This document shows positions 7,892 through 15,145 of a stretch of 64,000 bases of DNA, one piece after another (position 1 is the stretch's first letter; each line of letters begins with the position of its first letter). The stretch is from positions 3,364,001 through 3,428,000 of the forward strand of contig NZ_CP070356.1 in NCBI RefSeq assembly GCF_016919445.1, given 5' to 3'. Made by a program: the position numbers and the translations under genes. The notes beneath the pieces are model-generated. The model was not told the origin of the DNA. It saw only the letters and a program-made list of their open reading frames with translations, and did not search any database. The DNA comes from Pseudomonas sp. PDNC002. Lineage in GTDB: Bacteria > Pseudomonadota > Gammaproteobacteria > Pseudomonadales > Pseudomonadaceae.

Positions 7892-9490
7892 ATGACTATG
7901 CGCATTTCGCCCCTCGCGGTGGCGATGGCAGGGGTGAGTCTTGGCTGGGCGACGCTCGCCCACGCTCAACTGGCGAACGATCTGACCATCGGCAACCCCA
8001 AGGCCATGGCCATGGCCAACGCGGTCACGGCCGACTCCACCGGTATCGACGCGGTGCACTACAACCCGGCCGCGCTGACCAAACTCAAGGGCCGTCAGAC
8101 GGCGATCAAGCTGATCACCGGGGTGATGGATATCCGCGCCGGCTTCCACGCACCGCCGGACTACGGCTCCTCGGCCTTCGGCCTGGACGATGACCCGGTG
8201 GCCGGCGACAGCAGCCGGACCCTGACGCCGACCATGTACCTGCCGGGCCTCGGCGGCATGACCGACATGCCGCTGCTGGTGGCCCCGCTGGCGGGCCTTT
8301 CCATCAACCCGCCGGGCTCCAAGTTCACCTTCGCCACCAACGTCTATGCTCCGCAGGCGCTGGGCTACTCGCGGGATTCGGACAGCGATCCGGGGCGCTT
8401 CGAAGGGCGCCGCGTCTCGCTGCAGCGCATCACCTACTTCTCGCCGTCGCTGGGATACCAGGTCAACGACGACCTCTCGGTGGGCATGAGCATCGGCTTT
8501 TCCCACCAGGCGATGGCGCTGGACACCGACTTCCGCAACCCCGGCCTGCTCACCGGCCTGCTGCAGACCCTGCACGACACCACCTGCGTGCCCGGCGCGC
8601 AGGAGATCGTCGAACTGGTGTTCAACGTCTGCGGTGGGCGGATCGGCCCCTACGATTCGCTGGCCAACCTCAAGCTGGACATGCAGCAGACCCTGTCGCC
8701 GAGCTACAACCTCGGCATCCTCTGGGAACCCTACGACTGGTTCGCCTGGGGCGCGACCTACCAGAGCGAGTCGCGCATGCACCTCAAGGGCAAATACCGC
8801 GTCGACTACACCAAGGACTGGCAGGGTTTCTGGTCGGGCATGCAGAACTCCGTCTTCGGCGCGTTCCTCAGTCCGCTGTTCCCCTACGGCAACGCCGACG
8901 AAGAACATGGCGTGGCCACCATGAACCTGGTCAACCCGGACAGCTTCTCCACCGGCATCAAGCTGCGGCCGTTCGACAAGTGGCAGTTCAACTTCGACCT
9001 GAAGTGGACCGATTACAGCGACTGGAACAAGTTCGAGATCGAGTTCGACAAGGAACTCGACCTGCTGCGCATCGCCAAGAACTTCGCCCCCAACGGCGCA
9101 ACCAACCACAGCATCATCCTCGACCGCGGCTACCAGGACACCTGGAGCTACGCCATGGGCATGCAGTACGACGTCAACGACCGCCTGCAATTGCGCGCCG
9201 GCTACGAGTACCGCCCCTCGGCGATTCCCAAGGACAAGGCCGACGCTCTGGTGCCGATCGGCGATGCCGATCTCTATGGCCTCGGCCTGGGCTACCAGTG
9301 GGACAAGGACACGGTCATCGACCTCGGTTTCAACTACTTCGTCTCCAAGCAGAGCATCAAGGCGGGCTCCAGCTGCAACCTGAACTGCACCGGCATCGAC
9401 AACCTGGTCTACAACCCCTACGCGGGTCTTGACGTGAATACCACGGTGAAGGCCTATATCTTCGCCATGACTTACCGCACCACCTTCTGA
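7892..9490 (+). CDS. OmpP1/FadL-family outer-membrane transport protein, FilD-like
   Basis: 532 residues with signal peptide (ends ...LAHA, then QLAND). The early segment KAMAMANAVTADSTGIDAVH, then YNPAAL, is the N-terminal signature of FadL-type long-chain fatty acid and hydrophobic-compound channels. The rest is a large beta-barrel pattern ending in aromatic residues (AMTYRTTF), as outer-membrane barrels do. There are four Cys residues in two clusters (about 230-250 and 495-505), unusual for FadL and possibly disulfide-forming. It probably moves a hydrophobic molecule across the outer membrane. Spacing to the next gene is 11 bases. Confidence 0.88.
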   Translation: MTMRISPLAVAMAGVSLGWATLAHAQLANDLTIGNPKAMAMANAVTADSTGIDAVHYNPAALTKLKGRQTAIKLITGVMDIRAGFHAPPDYGSSAFGLDDDPVAGDSSRTLTPTMYLPGLGGMTDMPLLVAPLAGLSINPPGSKFTFATNVYAPQALGYSRDSDSDPGRFEGRRVSLQRITYFSPSLGYQVNDDLSVGMSIGFSHQAMALDTDFRNPGLLTGLLQTLHDTTCVPGAQEIVELVFNVCGGRIGPYDSLANLKLDMQQTLSPSYNLGILWEPYDWFAWGATYQSESRMHLKGKYRVDYTKDWQGFWSGMQNSVFGAFLSPLFPYGNADEEHGVATMNLVNPDSFSTGIKLRPFDKWQFNFDLKWTDYSDWNKFEIEFDKELDLLRIAKNFAPNGATNHSIILDRGYQDTWSYAMGMQYDVNDRLQLRAGYEYRPSAIPKDKADALVPIGDADLYGLGLGYQWDKDTVIDLGFNYFVSKQSIKAGSSCNLNCTGIDNLVYNPYAGLDVNTTVKAYIFAMTYRTTF

Positions 9491-9501
9491 GGGCATTGGA
9501 C

Positions 9502-10686
9502 ATGCGCAGGCTGACCCTCCTGATGACTTGCCTCGCCGCCGCCGGGCTGGTCGCTCCCGCGGCGTATTCCGCCAGCGGGCGCTACCTGTCGTGGATCGAC
9601 GACAACGGCCAGGTGCACAACACCTTCGTCGACGCCACCTATGCCCAGCAGCAGCGCCAGGCGGACCGGCGCATCGACCAGAGCGACCGCGCCCGGCTGA
9701 TGGATGTCAGCGTCACCCAGTGGCCTGGCAGCAAGCCGGCGGGGGAGAGCAAGCGCCGCTATTTCACCTGGGTCGACGCCCAGGGCAACCTGCAGAACAG
9801 CTTCTATGCCGCCGGCCAGGTGGCGCCGGGGCGCGCGGACTACGTGCTGCCCAATGGCGATCATTCCGCGGAGTACATCGACGCAGAGTCCTATGAGGAC
9901 CGTGGTTTCGTCCGCAGCGAGAATGGCAGCCCCTACTTCACCTGGGTCGACGAGAAGGGCCAGGTACGCAACTCGCCGATCACCAGCGAGCAGCGCGCCG
10001 CAGCATTCCGCCGGGGCGAGCAGGGCGGTAGCCAGATCGCCTTCACCGAGGGCCGGCAGATCGATCTCAAGACCCGTCCCAGCAACCTGCCGGGGCTCGA
10101 CGGCATGGGTGAGCAGACCGATGCCATGAAGGCGCTGCTCAAGGGCAGCGGCAAGACCCTGGATGACCTCTATGTCGACCTGCAGCGGCGCTGCTGTGAG
10201 CAGATGGGCGATGGCGACTTCACCGAACTGTCCTCGGACGAGCCGCGCTACGAGGAGCTGAACAAGTTCTCGCCCAGCTTCGATTTCCCCATGGGCAAGA
10301 GCTATTTCGTGGCGATGAAGCTGCCCAGTTCGCAGCGTGTCTACGGCCTGCGCGTGCGCAGCTTCGCCAACCACCAGGTGGTCTATCCGTCGCTGCTGTT
10401 CCTCGACGAGCAGAAGCGTCCGACCCGCCTGGTGAGCGATGCGGTGTACAAGCTCAACCCCGAGACCTGGTACCGCTACGCCTTCATCGAGGGCACGGTG
10501 CCGGTGCGCGCCAACCAGGGCGAGCGCTATGTGTTGCTGCTGACCACCGACGAGGATCGCAGCCTGCAGACCCTCGACAACAAGCCCTACAAGCGGCCGC
10601 TGGAAAACCTGGCGGTGAACGAGGCGGGGATGAAGGTACGCGAGCACAGCGACCAGGGGGGCTTCGAGCTGGCTGTCGTGCGATGA
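9502..10686 (+). CDS. FilE-like exported protein with three W-x-D repeats and a MalM-like C-terminal domain
   Basis: 394 residues with signal peptide (MRRLTLLMTCLAAAGLVAPA). Three copies of a short motif, Y-[LF]-[ST]-W-[IV]-D-x-x-G-x-[VL]-x-N, lie at residues 28-40, 87-99 and 145-157. They resemble the DUF4124 core. The C-terminal part (about 225-394) begins with a CC pair and contains FSPSFDFPMGKSYF and later an LP, like the maltose-operon periplasmic protein MalM. An internal TTG at 9496 is also open, but ATG 9502 has a GAGG site overlapping the upstream stop. Last gene of the operon. Function unknown; the domain mix suggests a periplasmic or outer-membrane assembly factor. Confidence 0.75.
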   Translation: MRRLTLLMTCLAAAGLVAPAAYSASGRYLSWIDDNGQVHNTFVDATYAQQQRQADRRIDQSDRARLMDVSVTQWPGSKPAGESKRRYFTWVDAQGNLQNSFYAAGQVAPGRADYVLPNGDHSAEYIDAESYEDRGFVRSENGSPYFTWVDEKGQVRNSPITSEQRAAAFRRGEQGGSQIAFTEGRQIDLKTRPSNLPGLDGMGEQTDAMKALLKGSGKTLDDLYVDLQRRCCEQMGDGDFTELSSDEPRYEELNKFSPSFDFPMGKSYFVAMKLPSSQRVYGLRVRSFANHQVVYPSLLFLDEQKRPTRLVSDAVYKLNPETWYRYAFIEGTVPVRANQGERYVLLLTTDEDRSLQTLDNKPYKRPLENLAVNEAGMKVREHSDQGGFELAVVR

Positions 10687-10710
10687 GCTGTGCGCGGGGG
10701 CGATGCTTTT

Positions 10711-10745
10711 CGTAGGACCGAGGGGGACGCCTAGTCCTTGCTCGC
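10711..10745. repeat. Dispersed 35-bp repeat, copy 1
   Basis: A 35-base element beginning CGTAGGACCGAGGGGGACGC. A second copy with one mismatch lies at 45570-45604. Both copies are intergenic and follow a gene end. It looks like a REP-type chromosomal repeat. Confidence 0.75.
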
Positions 10746-10760
10746 GAACCGCCCAGTTGC

Positions 10761-10836
10761 GTAGGGCGCATAACGCGTCAGCGTTATCCGCCATAGAGTA
10801 TCCGGCGGATAACCTGTTCCAGGTTATGCGCCCTAC
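10761..10836. repeat. Palindromic intergenic repeat (REP/MITE-like)
   Basis: A 76-base nested palindrome. The outer arms GTAGGGCGCATAAC (10761-10774) and its reverse complement (10823-10836) match over 14 bases. Inner arms GTTATCCGCC (10783-10792) and 10804-10813 match over 10. This form is common between genes in Pseudomonas. Confidence 0.7.
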
Positions 10837-10860
10837 GGGGTTGCATCCCAGCGGTCACCC

Positions 10861-10894
10861 ATGAAAAAGCCCGGCATTTGCCGGGCTTTTTCAT
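10861..10894. terminator. Bidirectional intrinsic terminator
   Basis: Near-perfect palindrome: an A-run, GCCCGGCA, a short loop, TGCCGGGC and a T-run. It separates the plus-strand fil-like operon from the convergent minus-strand ATP-grasp gene and would terminate both. Confidence 0.85.
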
Positions 10895-10907
10895 GGAGCA
10901 GGGCCCC

Positions 10908-11894
10908 TCAGACTTCCTTCGGGTGCACGTGGCCGAAGAGCTGCTGGGAGAAGCGCACGCGCTCTTCCACGGTTTCCTTCACGCCCTTGGCTTCCAGCTC
11001 GGCGAGATGCGCCTCGACGGCATGCGTGCGCAGGGTCAGGCCGCAGTCGTTGGCGATCTGGATATTCAGGCCGGGGCGGGCGTTGAGCTCGAGGATCAGC
11101 GGGCCCTTGTCCTGGTCCAGCACCATGTCCACGCCGATGTAGCCCAGGCCGCACAATTCATGGCAGCCGGCGGCGAGCTTCATGAAGCCGTCCCAATAGG
11201 GCAGTTGCACGCCATCCACCGCGTTGGTGGTGTCCGGGTGTTTGCTGATCTTGTTGTTCAGCCAGGTGCCGCGCAGCGTCACGCCGGTGGCCAGGTCCAC
11301 CCCCACGCCGATGGCGCCCTGGTGCAGGTTGGCCTTGCCGTTGGACTGGCGGGTCGGCAGGCGCAGCATCGCCATCACCGGGTAGCCCATCAGGACGATG
11401 ATGCGGATGTCCGGCACGCCTTCGTAGCTGATGCTCTTGAAGATCTGGTCCGGGGTTACCCGATACTCGATCAGCGCGCGGTCGCGGTGGCCGCCCAGGG
11501 AGTACAGGCCGGTGAGGATGCTCGACAGTTGGTGCTCGATTTCCTCATGGCTGATGATCCGTCCGGAGACCGTCTTGTAGCGTTCCTCGAAGCGGTCGGC
11601 GATCACCAGGATGCCGTCGCCGCCGGCGCCCTGCGCCGGCTTGATCACGAAGTCGCTGCGCTCGCCGATGATCTCCGGCAGGCGTTCGATTTCCTTCTCG
11701 GTGGAGATGATCCCGTACATCTCCGGTACGTGGATGCCCGCCTCGATGGCGCGCTGCTTGGTGATGATCTTGTCGTCGACGATCGGGTACAGGTGCCGTT
11801 CGTTGTACTTCAGCACGTAGTCCGCGTTACGTCGGTTGATGCCCATGATGCCTTTGGCTTCCAGGGCTCTCCATCGCTTGATCAGGCCGAACAT
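10908..11894 (-). CDS. Alpha-L-glutamate ligase-like ATP-grasp protein (RimK-related)
   Basis: 328 residues. ATP-grasp fold related to RimK. Visible marks are the nucleotide-binding segment DFVIKPAQGAGGDGILV (about residues 83-99), GYIGVDMVLDQDKGPLILEL (about 256-275) and the metal-binding LELNARPGLNIQIAN. It would ligate an amino acid or glutamate to an acceptor carboxylate at the expense of ATP; the substrate is not evident. Last gene of a three-gene minus-strand unit with the membrane transglutaminase-like protein (3-base gap) and the retropepsin-like protease, a trio that recurs in pseudomonads. Confidence 0.85.
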   Translation of the reverse strand: MFGLIKRWRALEAKGIMGINRRNADYVLKYNERHLYPIVDDKIITKQRAIEAGIHVPEMYGIISTEKEIERLPEIIGERSDFVIKPAQGAGGDGILVIADRFEERYKTVSGRIISHEEIEHQLSSILTGLYSLGGHRDRALIEYRVTPDQIFKSISYEGVPDIRIIVLMGYPVMAMLRLPTRQSNGKANLHQGAIGVGVDLATGVTLRGTWLNNKISKHPDTTNAVDGVQLPYWDGFMKLAAGCHELCGLGYIGVDMVLDQDKGPLILELNARPGLNIQIANDCGLTLRTHAVEAHLAELEAKGVKETVEERVRFSQQLFGHVHPKEV

Positions 11895-11897
11895 GGC

Positions 11898-13433
11898 TTA
11901 GTCCTTGAGGAAGGCTTTGAAGCGGAACAGTTCGGTCAGGCGGTAACCGCGGTAGCGACCCATCGCCAGCATGAACGACACCAGGATCAGCAGCACGGCC
12001 GGGAAGGTGAACACGAAGTACACCAGCTCCGGTACGCGCATCAGCATGTGCGCGAGGGCGGCGGCGAACAGGGTGCCGATGGCCGCCTTCATGGCGTGGG
12101 CGGCGCCGCGCTCTTCCCAGGTGATCGACAGGCGTTCGATGCTCATGGTCAGGATCACCATCGGGAACAGGGCGACCGACAGGCCGCTCTCGAAACCGAG
12201 TTTGTGGCTGAGCAGGCTGATGGCGGCGATCATCACCACCACGAAGGTCAGCACCACCGACAGGCGTGGCAGCATCTGCAGCTTCAGGTGCTCCAGGTAC
12301 GAGCGGAGCGACAGGCCCAGCGCGGTGATTACCGTGAACAGGCCGATACCCCACTGCAGGCCGGTCTCGCGGAAGGCCAGGGCGATCAGCACCGGGGTGA
12401 AGGTACCCAGGGTCTGCAGGCCGATCAGGTTGCGCAGGATCAGGATCACCAGCACGCCGAACGGGATCATGATCATGATCTGGAAGGTCTGCTGGGTGGA
12501 CAGCGGCAGGCCGTACAGCGAGTACTCGAGGAAGGCGGCGTCGGTGTTCTCGTCGGACAGCTTGGCCAGGCGGATGGCGTTCATCTCGCTGCTGTTGAGG
12601 CTGAAGCTGACCTGGGCCTTCTTGCCACCTTCGATGGACAGCAGGCTCTCGTCACCCAGCCACCAGATCAGGCGGTCGTTGGGCAAGCCGCGTTCGCCGG
12701 TTTCCGGATTGAAGTACAGCCACTCCTTGCCGTTGTAGCTGCGCAGCCAGAGCTCGGGCTGCTGCGGCTGGTTGGCGACCAGACGGATGGTGTGCACGCG
12801 CTCCAGCGGCACGTGAGCCACCGCGAGCAGGGTCTCGACCACGTGGGAGCGCTTGTCCAGGCTGGTGTCGCCGGCCAGCAGCAGTTTCACGTTGTCGTCG
12901 TTGAGGTTGTTGGCGCGCTTGATGGCTTCGCTGACGAAGGTCTCGACGTCCGCCGAATGCTGGCGGATCGGCGCGATCAGGGCTTCGGCGGCGATCTTGT
13001 CCGGACCTTCCAGGGGCAGGCTGTCGCGGAAGATCGGGCCTTTCTCCTTGGCCTTCTCGCCGCTGGCACCGGCGTAGCGCTTGGTCAGCACCAGGCGGTA
13101 GTACAGGGTCTGCTGGCCGCTGGCGCGGCGCGAGGACCAGGTCACCTTGCGGTTGCCGTCGGAGCGGTTGATGCCCACTCCATAATTGTTGGAAACGAAG
13201 CTCTCGTTGAGGCTGACGTAGTCCTGGGCCAGCGGCGGTACGAACATCTGCACCTTCACCGGGGTCTTCGGCGTGGCGACGAATTCGACCTTGGCGTCGA
13301 TGTTCCACAGGTCGTCGGTCTCGGCCTCGGTCATGGGAATGCCGAGGACGAAGATCTGGTAGGCGGTGATCGCGACGCCCAGCGTCAGCAGGATGGCGAT
13401 CAGGACCTTCAGATGCAGGGTAAGAGAGCGCAT
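11898..13433 (-). CDS. Inactive transglutaminase-like membrane protein (UUP1 / 7TM type)
   Basis: 511 residues. An N-terminal membrane helix (VLIAILLTLGVAITAYQIFV) is followed by a periplasmic region of about 230 residues, then a transglutaminase-like segment (residues about 150-240) in which I do not see a Cys-His-Asp triad. About seven hydrophobic helices lie in the C-terminal half (about 265-495). It lies between the protease and ATP-grasp genes, 4 bases from the former and 3 from the latter, so translation is probably coupled. The likely role is a membrane scaffold linking periplasmic sensing to a cytoplasmic ligase. That is inference from domain layout. Confidence 0.82.
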   Translation of the reverse strand: MRSLTLHLKVLIAILLTLGVAITAYQIFVLGIPMTEAETDDLWNIDAKVEFVATPKTPVKVQMFVPPLAQDYVSLNESFVSNNYGVGINRSDGNRKVTWSSRRASGQQTLYYRLVLTKRYAGASGEKAKEKGPIFRDSLPLEGPDKIAAEALIAPIRQHSADVETFVSEAIKRANNLNDDNVKLLLAGDTSLDKRSHVVETLLAVAHVPLERVHTIRLVANQPQQPELWLRSYNGKEWLYFNPETGERGLPNDRLIWWLGDESLLSIEGGKKAQVSFSLNSSEMNAIRLAKLSDENTDAAFLEYSLYGLPLSTQQTFQIMIMIPFGVLVILILRNLIGLQTLGTFTPVLIALAFRETGLQWGIGLFTVITALGLSLRSYLEHLKLQMLPRLSVVLTFVVVMIAAISLLSHKLGFESGLSVALFPMVILTMSIERLSITWEERGAAHAMKAAIGTLFAAALAHMLMRVPELVYFVFTFPAVLLILVSFMLAMGRYRGYRLTELFRFKAFLKD

Positions 13434-13437
13434 GGGG

Positions 13438-13977
13438 TTACTCGGCAGGTTTCGCTACGGGTTGGCAGCCGGGCTTGCCGGCAGCGTATTTCAGGCTCGG
13501 GTCGACCAGTGCGCCGAACCGCTTGAGGGCATCGGAGCCGATCAGAAGCGGGTATTGGAATGCACTGCGGTCGGTAAGGTTCACCTCGATGGTGCGCAGG
13601 GCCTTGCCCATGCACAGCTCGAGTTCGATCACCGGGCGGGCGGTATAGGCCTTGCCCTCGTCGGGATCGTAGTCGCCATGGCGGCGCTTGATCTTGCTGA
13701 TGCGCGCCAGGGGTTTCTCGATCGGCTGGCTGTCGGCGGTATCGGTGGCCAGGTAGAAGCGCACCCAGGTCTCGCCGTCGCGCTTGAAGCGCTTGATGTC
13801 ACGGGCACTCAGGGAAGCGGTCTTGGCGCCTGTATCGAGCTTGGCGGCCAGCTCGATGTCCAGGTCGTTGATGCGGGCGTACTCGTTCAGGCCATAGACG
13901 GTCTTGCCGGCAGCGAGGCTGGTGCCGGATAGCAGGATAAGGCTGAAGAGGAACAGGGCTGTGGGCGTGAGTCTCAT
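13438..13977 (-). CDS. Retropepsin-like / ATP-dependent zinc protease family protein
   Basis: 179 residues with a signal peptide (MRLTPTALFLFSLILLSGTSLAA). The retropepsin-like active-site motif LDTGAKTASL sits at about residues 43-52, and later IELELCMGKALR and YPLLIGSDAL match the fold of the RimB/DUF785 group. Longer in-frame starts exist upstream, but only the ATG at 13977 puts the signal sequence at the N-terminus. No strong ribosome-binding site is visible. First gene of the protease / transglutaminase-like / ATP-grasp trio. It probably acts in the periplasm. The old 'zinc protease' name is not supported by any visible zinc motif. Confidence 0.82.
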   Translation of the reverse strand: MRLTPTALFLFSLILLSGTSLAAGKTVYGLNEYARINDLDIELAAKLDTGAKTASLSARDIKRFKRDGETWVRFYLATDTADSQPIEKPLARISKIKRRHGDYDPDEGKAYTARPVIELELCMGKALRTIEVNLTDRSAFQYPLLIGSDALKRFGALVDPSLKYAAGKPGCQPVAKPAE

Positions 13978-14238
13978 GAGTCTTGATGAGTGGGTGGCCG
14001 CAAAGCCTTGAAAAATGGTTGCCTCGGGCATGGCCCGCGAGCTGCGGGGCGGGCCATGTTCGCCAGGCGCGAGCGCGCAGAATTCTATCATGTGGTTTTT
14101 GAGTGGCGACAGTCGGTTGGCGCCAAGGCACGGTTTTGTTGCAGGCATGTGACGGTCCGACGGCCAGTCGGCCAGGGGAGGACGGCGTGCCTTGCCGGCG
14201 AGTCCAGCCGTCCAGGGGGACGGCCGGACCGCGGGGGT

Positions 14239-15135
14239 TCAGGGATTCTTTTCTCCCGGCACGGCAACTTCGCTCCAACTGCTGTCAGGGTCGAAGCGGG
14301 TCATCTTCATGGCGATCTTCCCGCTCTCCGGGCCGAGGTTCTTGGAGAAGATCTCGCCATCGTGACTGATCATGAAGCTCATGACGCCGCTGTCGCCGTA
14401 CCGCACCGGCCAGGCGATCAGGGCGAATCCGCGCGTCATCCTGCCGTCGATCAGATAGCTGTAGGCGCCGCCGGGCGCTGACGGTCCCTGGGCGGTGAGA
14501 ATCCGGTAGTGGTAGCCATGCCAGCCATCACCGGGAAGCTCGTCGCCGAACAACGGGCCGAGCGGACTTTCCTCGCCGCCATCCTCCTCGGGCCAGTACA
14601 GACCGTCATGGCGGCCGTCGCTGCTGACGAACTTCTGCGCGTATTCCAGGATGCCGTCGCCGTTGCGATCGACCTCGGCAAAGTCCATCTGCGCATCGTG
14701 ATAGGCCTGCACGGCTTCCAGCGTCGATTCCTCGTTGCGGCCGATGCGGCGGATGCGGATTTCCTCGCCGCCCGCCTTGGCATCGAATGCCCAGCCTTTT
14801 TTCTCATGGACGATTGGCAGGGGCAGGGTCCAGGGATCGTTGCCGACGACCAGGTGGGCGAGGTGGGGATTGTCCTTCTCGATCTGGTGCTTGTCTCGAT
14901 AGTGGGCGAGGAAGGCGTCGACTTCGGCGCGGTCGATGCCTTCGGTCGGGATATAGCTGTGCCAGTCCTTGCCCAGCAGCGCGGCCAGGCGTTCGGGATC
15001 GGCCTTCTCGGTGCCGAGCGCGGCGATGAAGGCGTCGGCGGCAGCCTCCGGAGAGGGGAAGGCGTCCTGTGCCAGCAGGCTGCCGGGCAGTGCTGCCAGG
15101 AGGGCGAGCGCCAGTAGGCGCGATGCGATACGCAT
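14239..15135 (-). CDS. DUF2950 secreted protein
   Basis: 298 residues with a signal peptide (MRIASRLLALALLAALPGSLLAQ). It contains the DUF2950 hallmarks: F-P-S-P-E-A-A-A-D-A-F near the mature start, Y-H-D-A-Q (about 155) and a C-terminal run with GYHYRILTAQG and GFALIAWPVRYG. An acidic stretch, DRNGDGILEY, at about 165 resembles an EF-hand loop. ATG 15135 has a good AGGAGA site. It begins 10 bases after the DUF3300 lipoprotein gene, so the two form an operon, a pairing seen widely in Proteobacteria. The biochemical function is unknown. Confidence 0.85.
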   Translation of the reverse strand: MRIASRLLALALLAALPGSLLAQDAFPSPEAAADAFIAALGTEKADPERLAALLGKDWHSYIPTEGIDRAEVDAFLAHYRDKHQIEKDNPHLAHLVVGNDPWTLPLPIVHEKKGWAFDAKAGGEEIRIRRIGRNEESTLEAVQAYHDAQMDFAEVDRNGDGILEYAQKFVSSDGRHDGLYWPEEDGGEESPLGPLFGDELPGDGWHGYHYRILTAQGPSAPGGAYSYLIDGRMTRGFALIAWPVRYGDSGVMSFMISHDGEIFSKNLGPESGKIAMKMTRFDPDSSWSEVAVPGEKNP

Positions 15136-15145
15136 GAGTCGTCTC

